Origin: Cristatella mucedo
Taxonomy: Eukaryota; Bryozoa; Phylactolaemata; Cristatellidae
Length of the DNA stretch: 64,000 nt
Reading direction: 5' to 3'
NCBI GenBank assembly: GCA_009760855.2
Contig: WPIO01000014.1
Span: 6,541,001 to 6,605,000 of the forward strand
This document shows positions 1 to 14,170 of the stretch, piece after piece; within the stretch, counting starts at the first letter, position 1, and each line of letters begins with the position of its first letter. Below the pieces are notes generated by a model. It had not been told where the DNA came from, did not search any database, and worked only from the letters and a program-made list of their open reading frames with translations. The position numbers and the translations under genes were made by a program.

Positions 1-228
1 GGAGTAGATTTGAAAGATATACTGGAGCCAAAGAATGAAGTGACCTAAAAGTGAGCGACAAAACCTTGAAGTCAATCCGTTGCTTGACTGGTAGCCAGTG
101 CAGGTTGACAAGAAGTGGTGTGATGTGGCAACTGCGACGCTCACGACAGACGAGCCTAGCTGTAGAGCTTCGCACCAGCTGTAAGCGCCTGATTGCACAT
201 GCCGGTAGGCCAGCAAGCAGTGAGTTGT
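1..228 (-). mobile_element. LINE fragment (CR1/L2-type), RT C-terminal region
   Basis: Read on the minus strand, this matches the downstream end of the reverse transcriptase ORF seen more fully at 11525-13395 (the [18 protein letters not shown] region and the block before it). The window edge cuts it. It stops abruptly at about 228 and the sequence beyond is unrelated, so it is a fragment. The antisense open frame here is only a shadow of the element. Confidence 0.85.
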
Positions 229-1656
229 TCATTTTTTTATCAAATTGCTTGCAGCTTTGAAAGTAGTCTTACAGCTAAATATCGAGTAGATTTGTTTGGA
301 TTAGGTGAGCAAATAAAATAGTGGCAGGCCTAGAGAATCTATAAGTCTTGACGAAGTTTTGCCGAATTGGCTAGGTAAGGTTGTTGCTCCCAGAGCATTG
401 TATCACTTTCATTCGCACTTTTTACGATAAAAGTAAAAATTTTGTTATTTGGTACATTCACTTTACTTGAAAATTAACATACTGCATTTGGTGTGTTAAT
501 AATTGGTAATCAACCCACGTAATTCAAATTTGAGTTCGTGAATTAGTCCAGGAGTAAGTTCTTAAACTCAGGTAGATTTTTCATGGTTACACTGTGACCT
601 GTATATAATATTTAGTGCATTAATACTAGGAACGATGGTAAAGCTATGTTGACTACTAAATTCAACATATCATCGAGTGATAATTTATTTATTTGCATAT
701 TCTGACAGAAAATTCACTCTTGTAGTCGAAATTGAACATTATTGTGTGAATTCAAAATAGGTGTTAATAATTTTATTATCAAATGAGCCTAAGTCTAGTT
801 GTAAATGATTTTTAATTTTTCATCCTTGAAAAATTTGGAAACATCAAGAAGGAGCTGCAAGATTGATAGCTAGCAGGCGTGACTCGCCAGCTACGTATGT
901 TCGAGGGGAACCAGGCTGGTCTCATACAACAAGACCGAGCTTTCCGTGACTTTTATCCTAATATTACGTAAACAGATATGAATTTGCAGTGTATTAAACT
1001 GAAAATTTTGCTGTTCAGTAGTCAAAAGCTCTAAATACTGCTAGGTATATGGGACATATTCCAGAACCTTTGCCACGATCCTGGAGCAGCTGCCGGCTGA
1101 CTGTAACTGTACATACAGCTGTACATAAAAGCACCGGCGCACATACAAAAAAGCAGCAGTTCTTCCAGGCGCGAACTGATGTATGTATTATAGCAGCAGG
1201 AAGAGGTGGTCTGGAGATCGGGTCCCATGCAATCGTCTCGAAAGCCCCACGATTAAACTTCTTATCACAGTAAAGAGCCTCTCCATGCTATGAAACTTGG
1301 AACAAGGCTCTATTTAGATGAGCTGAATAATACGCCGCTAAGTCAACATGCTTGAGCGGTAGTGAATTTAGTTTGGCACTTGGGTATCTACAGTAGATCG
1401 ATCAACATTTTGACTATTCAAAGGCAAAGTCAATTGACCTGCTAGTAGAGAAACTTGCTCAGTAATTTGAAGCATAACTATAATTATTCCAGCTTTCAGC
1501 ACTTGGGCTTTTGCTAAACTAATTGATTAAATATGGATTGCTCAAAAGAAAATGTTATAAATCTCATGTGAGCACAAGTTAATCAACCCTTTCTCATTTC
1601 AATGTTAGTGCATATCCCAGCGCCAGCATTACTTGCATACATGCTTGAATTTGCAG
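229..1656. other. No gene seen; A+T-rich intron or 5' flank
   Basis: Only short open frames occur (for example 1049-1273 and its antisense partner), with no domain, splice context or composition that supports coding. It is probably intron of the large receptor gene, because the first recognised exon at 1657 starts in phase 1 and therefore has an upstream coding exon. Confidence 0.5.
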
Positions 1657-1758
1657 ATCCGTGCAGTCAATATCCGTGCCAAAACAAAGGCACATGCTAC
1701 CTCCAATGGAATGCAACTACACCGCAACAGTTCTGCTCATGCAAGCCGGGATTCTTAG
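1657..1758 (+). CDS. Receptor exon 1: EGF-like domain, cysteines 1-5
   Basis: The acceptor is TTGAATTTGCAG and the donor GTATAT; phase is 1 to 1. The translation starts DPCSQYPCQNKGTC and ends FCSCKPGFLG, which is the EGF spacing for the first five cysteines with the typical CxCxPGFxG end. The sixth cysteine is in the next exon. One N-glycosylation sequon (NAT) lies in the loop. Starting in phase 1 means at least one earlier coding exon exists. Confidence 0.7.
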   Translation: MRAVNIRAKTKAHATSNGMQLHRNSSAHASRDS

Positions 1759-2717
1759 GTATATATTGGCGTAACAATGCATACCAGATTGTCGCAATGT
1801 ACAAGATGAATCTAACAGGGGCTAAACTGATGAGCGTTTGGTACACGATATGAAGGGTAATCGAGGCGAGATTGATCGGCTGTATGGCTTGCAAAGTTGT
1901 AGGCTTTTAAAGTACGCATATTAGTACCCAAGCTTCTCAGGATGCCTGAGGCATCTGTCCCAATAAAGCTGGTCCATGCATTCGTGACATCCCGTCTCGA
2001 CTTCTGCAACTCACTGCTTATTGGCCTACCAGCATGTGCGATCAGGCGATTGCAGCTTGTGCAAAACTCTGCAGCTAGGCTTGTCTGTTGTGAGCGTCGC
2101 AGTGGCCACATTACTCCACTTCTCGCCGACCTGCACTGGCTACCAGTCAAGCAACGGATTGACTTTAAGGTTTTGTCCCTCACTTGTAGGTCCCTTCATT
2201 CTATGGCTCTAGCCTATCTGTCAGATATACTACCCCATCAGGCTAAGCATCGTACCACCCGCTTTTCGGAATCCAACAGTCTAGAAATACCTCATACAAA
2301 CTTCAAATCCTTTGGAGACCGTGCATTTAGTTCATATGGTCCCAAAGCCTGGAACTCCCTCCCGACCTGCGTCAGAACATCCTGACCACATACCTGACCA
2401 CATTTAAAAGAAACTTAAAAACACATCTATTTAGGACAGCATTTAGTGGGTCCCTGTGATTCGTCCTTGATGTGCTTATGCGTGCTGACACTGTGCATGC
2501 TGCCACTAACCACATTTGCATGCTGACCCTGTGCATGTCACCCCTAACCATATTATTCATTTTGTTTGTTTTTTCAAGCATGATTTTACTTACCATTCAA
2601 TGGCATTTCACTTTGCAGCAAATGTAAAGCGCCTAGAGAGAGATTAAGTTCTCTGAGGGCGGTTTATCAAGTGAATTATTATTATTATTATTATAAACGA
2701 TCACTATTTTTTCGTAG
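1759..2717 (+). mobile_element. Intron carrying a LINE copy (about 1870-2693)
   Basis: From about 1966 to 2385 the + strand encodes the RT C-terminal end ([20 protein letters not shown] and the following block). A 3' UTR follows, then the hairpin tail at about 2625-2670 and ATT repeats ending at about 2693. The upstream part (1870-1965) matches only loosely, so the 5' limit is uncertain. A duplicated stretch and a stop near 2385 interrupt the end of the ORF. The element stops about 24 bases before the acceptor of receptor exon 2. Confidence 0.8.
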
Positions 2718-2759
2718 GACGAAGATGCGAATTTCCGACAGATCATATAGTAGAAACAA
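2718..2759 (+). CDS. Receptor exon 2: micro-exon completing the EGF domain
   Basis: A 42-nt exon, phase 1 to 1, with a strong acceptor (ATTTTTTCGTAG) and donor (GTAAGG). Joined to exon 1 it gives PGFLGRRCEFPT, which supplies the sixth EGF cysteine at the expected distance from GFLG. That fit is the main argument for the exon, since it is too short to be found by length. It ends with the linker DHIVET. Confidence 0.7.
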
Positions 2760-2763
2760 GTAA

Positions 2764-2801
2764 GGCTGAAATCTTGCTTATGGCTGTATATATTATATGA
2801 T

Positions 2802-2845
<44 letters not shown>
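2764..2845. repeat. (TA)n microsatellite
   Basis: A run of alternating TA occupies about 2807-2842, between receptor exons 2 and 3. It has no coding meaning. Confidence 0.9.
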
Positions 2846-2963
2846 TTGTCAGAAGGCATTTATAATCAACCTAAGATGTAACGGCAGCTCCTCAGAACTG
2901 AATTGATGTCGACTTCTTTGGTTTCTTCGTTCTTGAATGAGAGGAGGCGCTTTTTATTTTTAG

Positions 2964-3139
2964 TTTTCCTTATACCATTGTCGGTGAGCACTGCGTCAGA
3001 CAGCTTCAAGGTCAAGGTTGCCAGTGGCTTGAAAGGTGCCACTCAGCTAGCTTACTGTAGGCGTAACGGCTTCTCAGCATGCCTCTGGAAGGACGCGCCA
3101 TGCCAAGTGAAAAGGCTGGGTGAAAGTTTCCTGATTACT
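2964..3139 (+). CDS. Receptor exon 3: SEA-like module 1, N-terminal half
   Basis: Phase 1 to 0; acceptor TTTTTATTTTTAG, donor GTAAGG. The core STASDSFKVKVASGLKGAT aligns with NASDFIASLEYSLENATQ in exon 6 and with the start of exon 9, showing a repeated module. This alignment supports the acceptor at 2964 over an in-frame alternative at 3000, which would remove the conserved ASD. The segment continues with a Cys-containing loop (AYCRRNGFSACLWKDAPC) not present in the other modules. Confidence 0.7.
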
Positions 3140-3248
3140 GTAAGGCTTTGCCTTGGTCAACGCTTTCTGCTGGTGATGAGATAAAGTGATGTAATTTATG
3201 CCGGAAAGCTGAGTTCTGTATCGGCCTCCATCATTCATTTACTTGCAG

Positions 3249-3417
3249 ATCATAGATGTAATACGCACTTGGAAGAGTTCACAAGTTGTGGTGCAATATG
3301 CTGTCTATGAAAATGAGGCTGTTACGCAGGCACAAGATGTTGTTTCTGCAATGGCTGAACTCTCACAATCCGAGCTGGGATTATGTGTGGGGTATTTAGT
3401 TCAGACCGTTGCCAGAG
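3249..3417 (+). CDS. Receptor exon 4: SEA-like module 1, C-terminal half
   Basis: Phase 0 to 1; acceptor TTTACTTGCAG, donor GTAAGG. The core SSQVVVQYAVYENEAVTQAQ, followed by a helix and ELGLCVGYLV, has the SEA pattern of a beta strand, a V-x-A turn and an amphipathic helix. The position of the usual SEA autocleavage sequence (GSVVV) reads SQVVV, so cleavage is not predicted. Confidence 0.78.
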
Positions 3418-5665
<2,248 letters not shown>

Positions 5666-5710
5666 TTACAAAATATGGCGAAACGTCACAGCTCTGTTGG
5701 ATTAGAACTG
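5666..5710 (+). CDS. Receptor exon 5: short linker before SEA-like module 2
   Basis: A 45-nt exon, phase 1 to 1, with a perfect donor (CTG/GTAAGT). It encodes VTKYGETSQLCWIRTG. The end CWIRTG resembles the ends of exon 11 (YWVRTG) and exon 19 (SWLKIG), all directly before a SEA-like module and all in phase 1. An upstream acceptor at 5643 would break the phase. Confidence 0.55.
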
Positions 5711-8362
5711 GTAAGTGCAGCTGATTTTATTACTTATGTAGTGATCGATTTTCCATAAAAATCGGCAGTTTATTTTTTAACATTTGCTTAACCAACGTCT
5801 TGCGGGGCACGGGACTCTAGTAATAACTGTAGCTCGTTTTTCAGTGAGCTAAAGAAAACTAGATCTCTATCAAGGGGCTTTCAAGTCCTCATGTTGGATA
5901 GTAAACTGGTATGCTAAAAATGTGTCTTAGCTGGCTCACATTATGAATTCAAATGTTCTTCAAAACTTTGACGTTCTGAGAATTGAACATCTCTCCGAAA
6001 ATATGAGTCGTTCTAGGTGAACAGGGTATAAAAGCCATTTTAAGAAAGACCTTAAGCTACCTCAGCTAAGACTTCAACTCAGGCCTAAGCTAATGAGAAA
6101 CCCAAGAAATCCACAACAAAAAGACCTCCCATATAGCTTCAGATTCTTAAAGGAAGTTGATGTGATAACGATATACACATATTTCTTGAATTAACATAAT
6201 TAGTTTCGTGATTACAAAAAGTTACAAGATCGTATTCGTGAGTTCATATGGAGCATCTAAAATAGTAGTGATGAATTTTCTAATTTAAATAAAGTTTTGT
6301 CTCCTACTTTACGGAAGGCTGACTTCTTAGAATATAACAACGAATTATTCGATAAGCTTATAATTTGAATCATGCATAAGTGCACCACCTGTTAGTATGA
6401 CATTCCTTGCAATCCCAAAGAGCTGCTTGGGCTATCCATGATTTATACCTGATTCCTGCATGCACATTTACTCACCTGTTTAGAAACATTTTAGACCTGT
6501 TTAGAAACAAAAAGCATGCAAAATACTTAATCATTTAAAAAGAATACATGAAAAATTATAACTGTGGGTCGCATATTGGCTGGGTCAAAGTTCCAGAAGG
6601 TAACACCCTCTGAAGACGACGTTGCGAAAACATTCGCATCTTTCCTTGCCGTTTAACAAATACTCTGCAGTGCAGTGCGTTTCATTGCAGCCCCGTGCTG
6701 ATAATATGAACTGATGCTGCACACTCAAATACGTCTTGCAGGCGTTTCTTACAGCAAACAATATCCCAGGCATGGCCTCTTTGGTCATCCATCCTCTTCC
6801 TTAAGCTGCAAAGTCCCCCCCCCACCTGGAGCTCCAGCCAGTGCTCGTGCCTGTCTGCCCGAGTGTCTGATTGAGAACTTATTACAGACCCTTCGAAGCT
6901 CACAGCACTAATACCCTTAAGAGCGGACTCTTAAGAAAACCTGCCATATTTGATACTTCAGATGGGGATCTCATCATTTGGTTGTTCACTGGATGAAAGG
7001 CCAAGCTGGTTTACTTTCGATATGTAGGTTTAGACTATTTACCAGAAAGGCATAGTTTGTCCAGAGAGCGAGTTCATGATGTTCAGAGGAGGGCTACATC
7101 TCTTAGCATATAACAGTGCAAGAGGTATATTTTGGTGGAACGTCTTCGGCATGCTGCAGGCTAGCAAAACAGTCACAGCAGCTTTGCTTTGTAGAGGCCT
7201 AAATACTGCATGTCTGCTGATCGGAGTTTCAGCAATGCACCACTTCAGGACCTGAAGAAAGTATCTATATTTGATTCAGTTATTTATTTTGAGCGAATTC
7301 AACCCTAGATAGCTCAGAGCGGTCAGCTTCCAGCTACAACATGCTTTTCTAGAGTGGGGGAAATCATTTAATTTTAGTTGGGCCTTAATCAACCTGATTG
7401 CCAGTGCACCTTCAGTAGATGTGCGCGCTATTTTCAAGTAGGCCATTCATTTCCTTTTAGATGGGACCTGAAAAGACTTTCGGGCAAAGAGCCTTCGGCG
7501 CCGAGCTTCAGGCTCTCCAAAACCGAGGTGCACGGCCATTTTCTTAGATAAGGTCGAAGAGTCTCTTTGAAGAGAATGCCTTTGACGAGGGCATTCGACG
7601 TCGTCTGTACATAGAAGTGACCTCTGGGCTTAACGTGGAGTAAAGGAGAAATTCCTCTCGAGATACGATAAACGAGCTTATGGAGTTCTCTTGTTAGGCA
7701 ATTACTGAATGCTAAAATTAGCTCTACAGCCACAGACATAACTTACCAAATAAACCTCAGTAAGTCACCTAGGGATATTACAGCTGACCTGGTTTGCTAT
7801 TGGTTGTCGATAAGCCATGAAACCTCTAGCTATGCTTTTGCCGCCACGACTACCCGTTTTCGGCTGCTAGTTTTCATTAAAGGTTATGTGGGATACTGTA
7901 GGCAGTATCTGTCAAGAATAATTATTGCAACCTTGTTATAAGCAATGCAAACCACAGATATGGCTTCTGTAATATCTGTAGTATACAACTAATGTAAGTA
8001 AAAGTGACTCATTTAGAAGAATACCTAAAATTTACCAAGAGACAGAGAAGAAACATGACTCACAGCACAAAACTTGTGTCACATCTGATCAAGCTCATTC
8101 AAATCAAGGTTTAGTCACTTCCTTAAAAAGTCGTTCATAAAGGACTTGCTGCAGAGCTTGCCAGACTTATCGTAGGCTATTTTTATGTGCTTATTCCTAA
8201 TTCGAAAAGGGACGGATCACCTTTCAGCTTAATTCGCTATGATGTGCAGTTATGTGCGCTAATCGCATATTTTTGTTACTGGGAAACGTTTTCCAAAGTA
8301 CTGTTAAACTTAGCGATCATCTTATAAGTAAAGATAGTTTGTAGTAATTCACGTTGATACAG
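5711..8362. other. Intron; nothing recognised
   Basis: A+T-rich with short open frames on both strands (for example 6585-6903 and 7434-7739). I found no domain, transposon hallmark or phase-compatible exon. Confidence 0.5.
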
Positions 8363-8526
8363 CTGCTAACATAAATGCCAGCGACTTCATCGCGAGCCTG
8401 GAGTATAGCTTGGAAAACGCCACACAGTCTGCAATTGAACGCAGCGAGAATAAAAACGCTGAGAGATGGGCAACATCCAAACAGAAACAAGGAAGCGAAA
8501 TGTCTGATCATAAAATTACAGCTAAG
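8363..8526 (+). CDS. Receptor exon 6: SEA-like module 2, N-terminal half
   Basis: Phase 1 to 0; acceptor GTTGATACAG, donor GTAGGT. The translation contains NASDFIASLEYSLENATQ, with two N-glycosylation sequons, and ends SDHKITAK. This end parallels MKITHYQ at the close of exon 20. Codon use is clearly protein-like compared with the flanks. Confidence 0.75.
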
Positions 8527-10239
8527 GTAGGTGGCTTAAGACGTACAACAATATTTACTCACAGGCATATCGCAAATGCATCTAAGTCAAAAAATTATGA
8601 ACTGTGAGAATCTTGTTATACTGTGAATGCTCATACGATCAAAAAGTGAAATGACCAAATACTTGTGTAGGGTGTTTTCAAATTAGGCTGAAGATAGCGT
8701 ATTACTTTTGATTGCGTTAGACTACATGGTTAAACTTAAGCAACCAAACAGTCTGTCGCAGTACGTGTAATGTGTATCAGCCTATAGCCCTCTCACTGCA
8801 TTACGACTTTCCTGCTTCGGTCATTATGAGAACATAGCATGACATTTTCACCCTTGTGAGAATAGCTACCTAAGGTTTTTGTAAAAGTATTATAACGATC
8901 ATAATAATAGCTGTGCCATCAACACTTGTATAATAAATGTCACTATTAATTAACTTACTTATTGCAATTATGGAGATTGATATTTGCTTATTACGCAATA
9001 TAGCTCAATTTTGTCTTTGAGTAGTAGGTATAACTTCTTAATTTCCTATTCCTCAGAAGTACAGAAAATGGCCGCTATTTTCTGCAAACTTTGCTTTGGT
9101 GATTTACTAGTCCATTACGTAATGTCCATCAAAGCCTCAAAAATTCTGGCAGCTACACAACAGACGATATATGTATGATTCTGACATGTGCATCAGCAAA
9201 AGAGAATAACTTTAGGATATAATTGTCCTGACCACAGAAGAAGCGTTCTTGTGTGAAAGTAGCTGTTTTCCATTTATTGCATCCATAGAGGATTATGATG
9301 GACTTTGCAAGATGGACTTTGTGCACAAGGACAAACAATTGAAATCTGTTACGTTCTGTTATTTTTGCTTGGTGCCGAGAGTCACAATATCGTATGAATT
9401 AGGACAAATAAGTAAATAAATGTTAGCCGATTTAAAAGCCTAATATGTATAGCGGCGAAAGAACCTTAACAGCTATATCCAGCACTTGCAGTTGGCAATA
9501 AAGGATTGGCCACTTCAGTAATCGAACCCACGACCTAGGTCATGAATAGCGAGTGCCTTACCTCCAAGGCTATTATGGTCTAACTATCCAATGGGGTACA
9601 CAAAAACCCAATTTGACTTGCACCACACTGCACAAAACACTCTATCTGAAAATAAGAAGATGACAACGTATAAGCCAAAATTTGTATAAGCAAAAGTTCA
9701 CTTCTGCTGAATTGCACGTTTCATGTGCAGTGTGTACATCAAATCTACCACTATTCTTCGAAAACATTGAGCACACTTGGCCAGATTTGCCTCTTGATGT
9801 AAAGGGCAGAGAAGCTTGTGATTACAATCAAATAATCGAAAAAACAAAAGATACGTCTTTGGTTTAGCCTCTAAGAGAAAAAATCTCTGTTTGAGTGCTT
9901 TACTATTCACTAGAAGAGAGTCAATAATCATAGATTAGTGACTGGCACATGCTTGTCTACACATGTGCAAGAAAATAATTCTCGTGCTTAGACTGAGCAA
10001 ACGAAAGCAAGTGATAATGCACTTGTGGCCACCAGTGATAAGGTCTTTTGGCTAGTAATATGTTCTAAGTCATGCTCGTGTAAGCATCCAAAGCACACAA
10101 GAACAAAGACAGGCTCACTGTGGTGAAGTGAAGTGAAAGGTAACTGGAGCAGATGCACTTTTAGCTGAGACTTTAGTGAAACAAGCCCAATGCAGGTAGT
10201 GACTGCAGGCGAACTTTCAGCCACGGCAGCTTGCGAAAA
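8527..10239. mobile_element. Intron with a degraded tRNA-derived SINE (9480-9590, minus)
   Basis: Read on the minus strand, 9480-9590 has an A-box-like start, a B-box-like GGGTTCGATTAC and the tail shared by other copies (TTGCCAACTGCAAG). Nothing else was recognised in the interval. Confidence 0.55.
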
Positions 10240-10680
10240 GTATAAATAACTCCGTGGCTACGCCTAGACTGGACTACTGCAATTTCGTTCTGAGTGGGCT
10301 ACCGAAAAATTTATTAAGCCTCCCGATGATGAATGTGGCTACGAGACTCAAAGGTTTAGCCCTGTGTATCCTTGGCTAAAGCAGCCGCAATGTTCGATCA
10401 ACGGATACAGAGAAACATTTCTTCGTCCGTCGCTCGACCTCTACAATGGGTCGACTCCTTCGTACCCTGCTAAAGTTTGGCACCAGTTTTAGCTTGCTCG
10501 TACCCTCAAGTCTAATGTGGAGAGTAAATTGGCTGTTGCGAACCATCTAAGACCTTTGGCGAAAGAAACTTTTGCTCTGCCTTTTCTAGACTGGTGGAAC
10601 TCACTTCATTCTTACGAAATGGTGTATTCTCTCTTACTCCCAACTGTCGCACATCCTTTCCAGCCGCCCTGAGCAGCTAC
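10240..10680 (+). pseudogene. Old LINE remnant, RT C-terminal end
   Basis: The + strand encodes RLDYCNFVLSGLP, the hallmark of the segment after the RT domain in CR1/Jockey-like LINEs. Decayed downstream pieces ending in a WNSL-like motif follow. Several stops and frameshifts interrupt it. It is much more diverged than the young family at 11.5 kb and belongs to another lineage. Confidence 0.65.
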
Positions 10681-11521
10681 TCCTATACTTCGCACTTCGT
10701 CAGCTTCCCTTCAGACTAAATTAGGATTATCCCTTCATATTTTTTGCGTTAAATTAAGTCTCTTAGCTTACCCATACTCACTTGAAATCTCTTTGGCTTT
10801 GAGAGGCTATTGACAATTATTCAGAATAACACACACTTAGTCCTTGTAACTATATTGGAGTTACAGACGGAAACAAATTTAATTAAATTACTATTTGAGC
10901 TCTATATTTTTGGTGCATGCCAGCTGAACGCTCGATCGCACAAAGATTCAATTTATCGTGATTGATGGTGAGATATTTAGATGCTGAGGAGTGGATGATG
11001 TGAGAGTAGAATGGAAGAACAATGAGGTTAAATAGGTATGCTGGTAAAAGCAAGTGAAGCCAGCAGCAAGCAAGACGGCATCTTGGAATCGATTTGATGG
11101 GTGATAGAGAGCCAGCGAAGCTACGACTTAAATAGTCCGATACGTAAACTTCGCAACTGACAATAGACAAGATTGGCTGCTAAGTTTTGCTCCAGTTGGA
11201 GATGTTAACAGGCACTGGCATGGAGTTCCGACTACATGGAATTGCTGTTATCTAAAAGCGACGTCATATATTTGCGAACGGGTTAGACAAATTACTGAAA
11301 CTCACAGAAATATCCTTTAATTAAGCGAAAATAAACCAGAAATATATTTTGGGATGCTCTAATCTCGAGTAAGTTTTGTATCGCACGGTCGTGATAAAAT
11401 AATGATTTATAACGAATTATGTGTGGATCTTCAGACTGAGAGACATTACTCACGAAAATTCATGCTATTTCACTATGGCGTTTTCAAACTGAAGGGTTGC
11501 AAAGATGCATTCCACTACCGC
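10681..11521. other. Intron; possible further LINE decay
   Basis: 10960-11180 vaguely resembles minus-strand LINE C-terminal sequence, but is too degraded to claim. No exon was recognised. Confidence 0.3.
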
Positions 11522-13395
11522 AATATAATAATAATAATAATAATAATATTGCACTTGATAAAGCGCCCTCAGAGAACTTAATCTCTTTCTAGGCGCTTTA
11601 CATTTGCTGCAAAGTGATACGCAATAGAATAGTAAGTAAAATCATGCTTGAAAAACAAACAAAATGAATAACATGGTTAGGGGTTACATGCACTGGGTCA
11701 GCATGCAAATGTGGTTAGTGGCAGCATGAACAGTGTCAGCACGCATAAGCACATCGAGGACGAATCACAAGGACCCACTAAATGCTGTCCTAAATAGGTA
11801 TGTTTTTAAGTTTCTTTTAAATGTGGTCAGGTCAGGGGATGTTCTGATGCAGGTCGGGAGGGAGTTCCAGGCTGTGGGAGCATACGAGCTAAATGCACGG
11901 TCTCCAAAGGATTTAAGGTTTGTACGAGGTATTTCTAGACTGTTGGATTCCGAAAAGCGAGTGGTACGATGCTTTGCCTGATGGGGTAGTATCTCTGAAA
12001 GATAGGCTGGAGCCATAGAATGAAGAGACCTAAAAGTGAGCGACAAAACCTTGAAGTCAATCCGTTTCTTGACTGGTAACCAGTGCAGGTCGGCGAGAAG
12101 TGGAGTAATGTGGCAACTGCGACGCTCACGACAGACAAGCCTAGCTGCAGAGGTTTGCACCAGCTGCAATCGCCTGATCGCACATGCTGGTAGGCCAGTA
12201 AGCAGTGAGTTGCAGAAGTCGAGACGAGATGTCACGAATGCATGGACCAACTTGGACGTGGTATCCTTATCTAAACAAGCCCTAATTTTAGCAATGTTAT
12301 GAAGCTGAAAATAGGCTGATTTGACTGTGGAGCTGATGTGGTCGTCTAACGAGAGGTCGCTTTGGAATATGACACCTAGATTTCGAGCTGATGCAACTGG
12401 AGATATGCTGGCAGAGCCAATTTTGAAAGTCAGCCTTTCCAATTTCTGAATAACACTAGGTTTGCCCATAACTAGTAAGTTAGTTTTATCATCGTTTAGT
12501 TTTAGAAAATTTGCTGCCATCCATGATCGGATGTCATCAATGCATGCAGCAAGTGAGTTGAGAGAATTTGAGGTGCTCGAAGGCTGGGAGGGATCAAAGC
12601 AAAGGTACAACTGAGTGTCATCCGCATAGAAGTGAAAGCCTAGATTGTGCTTGGCAATCACATCAGCGAGAGGGAGAGTATAAACGGTGAAAAGGACCGG
12701 ACCTAGCACAGAGCCCTGAGGTACTCCATATTTTAGAGGTACTTCAGATGATCTTTTGTCCATTCACGTCAACACTCTGGAGTCTCCCACTGAGATAGGA
12801 CCTGAACCACTGCAGAGCAGTGCCAGTGATGCCCAGGCGAGATGAGAGGCGCTCTAGAAGTACTTTGTGATCGATGGTATCAAAAGCTGCCGAAAGATCG
12901 AGCGAGCAAAACAAGAAGAGACACTCTACCCATGTCTGCATTCCTAAGTAGGTCGTTGTATACCCGAAGCAATGCTGACTCTGTGGAGTGATTAGCTCTA
13001 AAGCCAGACTGGAACTTACTAGCAAGGTGTGAGGTTTCGATATACGAGTTCAGCTGGTCTGCCGCGACCCGTTCCAGTGTCTTTGATAGGAATGGTAGAA
13101 GGGAGACTGGGCGGTAGTTGCTTAAGTTCTCTTGGTCTAGTGTAGCTTTCTTGAGAAGTGGCCTGACTACAGCTTTTTTGAAAGGTGCTGGGACCTGACC
13201 TGAGGCTAATGACATATTAATGATGTTGGTTATGCATGGCAGCAGCAGATCAATGCAACGTAGGAGCAGGACAGTGGGAATAGGGTCCAGTGGACTTGTT
13301 GTCTTCTTTGATTGAGATACGAGCTTTAGGACTATGTCACTGGTGACCTGTTTAAATGCAGACATTGAGGCGCAGCCAGGAACCGAGGAACGCAA
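11522..13395 (-). mobile_element. LINE (CR1/L2-type), 5'-truncated, most complete RT in the window
   Basis: The 3' end has (ATT)n at about 11525-11550, the hairpin tail to 11610 and a 3' UTR. RT is then encoded on the minus strand in three frame-shifted pieces: 13395-12880 (SNYRPVSLLPFLSKTLERV), 13025-12744 (DLSAAFDTIDHK) and 12763-11765 ([12 protein letters not shown], then the catalytic [11 protein letters not shown]). The last piece ends RTAFSGSL. The order and motifs are those of CR1/L2-clade reverse transcriptase. The endonuclease domain is missing and two frameshifts make the copy inactive. Near-identity to the copies at 49.5 and 62.7 kb suggests recent activity. Confidence 0.92.
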
Positions 13396-13404
13396 TCTAC
13401 TGGA

Positions 13405-13434
13405 AAAAAAAAATATATATATATATATACACAC

Positions 13435-13522
<88 letters not shown>
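13405..13522. repeat. Compound (TA)n/(CA)n microsatellite
   Basis: TATATACACACATATATATATACACACAC-type sequence passes into a pure TA run ending at about 13520, next to the truncated 5' end of the LINE. Confidence 0.9.
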
Positions 13523-13559
13523 TAGCTGGTTCAATAGACCTGTTTGAAAAGAGCTAGAA

Positions 13560-13680
13560 ATGCCGTACCAGCCCTCACTAATGCTTGCAGTGGGCGATAG
13601 AGGAACACCCCTGCAAAACTCAAACCAACGGCCTGAATTGTAAAAAAGGAGCACTTAATCCGTGGGCTAAACGTCGTCAT
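13560..13680 (-). mobile_element. tRNA-derived SINE, degraded
   Basis: Minus-strand copy of the SINE family with a TGCCCACTGCAAGCA tail. The B-box-like and A-box-like regions are recognisable (13610-13670) but altered. Confidence 0.5.
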
Positions 13681-13689
13681 GACAGGCTC

Positions 13690-14170
13690 CTTTGAAATAA
13701 AGTGAGTTGATGAGGAGCAAGGGGCGCAGGATACGTAGAACTGAATGCCATCGGCACGGATATGAAAGCCGAACTTACGCTTAGCGTTGATTTAATCAAA
13801 TGGAGTATTGATAGTAAAAGGAACGGGGCCTAAGATCAGGCGATGAGGTAGCCACCTCTATAATCGCTGCCTATATGACCGCCTGCTACCCTAAATTTAT
13901 AGCTATACTCCAACTTCTGTAAGAGTGGTACCTTAGCATGTCGAAAAGGGCTCTAGGAAGCTCTAGTTGTTAATAATTTTAAAAGCTGCTGATAGATTTA
14001 GAAATATAAGCAGAGTCCTACCCTTATCGAAATGTCTCAGAAATTCATCAAAAATCCAATGCAGATCAGCTTCTCTGAAATGATTTGAGCTGAATCCAAA
14101 GTGGATCCTGCTAGCCAGATCTAACGTGCCTACAGGTACATTCTGATACGTTCATGCTACTCGTTCGTTT
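13690..14170 (-). pseudogene. Old LINE remnant, RT core
   Basis: The minus strand retains a degraded FHIRADGIQFY sequence at the position of the YADD motif region, with flanking RT sequence parallel to 12540-12900 of the younger LINE. Many indels and stops mark an old insertion. Confidence 0.6.

Noticed and set aside
12036-12302. Recurrent [14 protein letters not shown]-type small proteins (also at 51, 1812 and 62867)
   Set aside because: They are the antisense of the LINE RT C-terminus and recur only where that element does.
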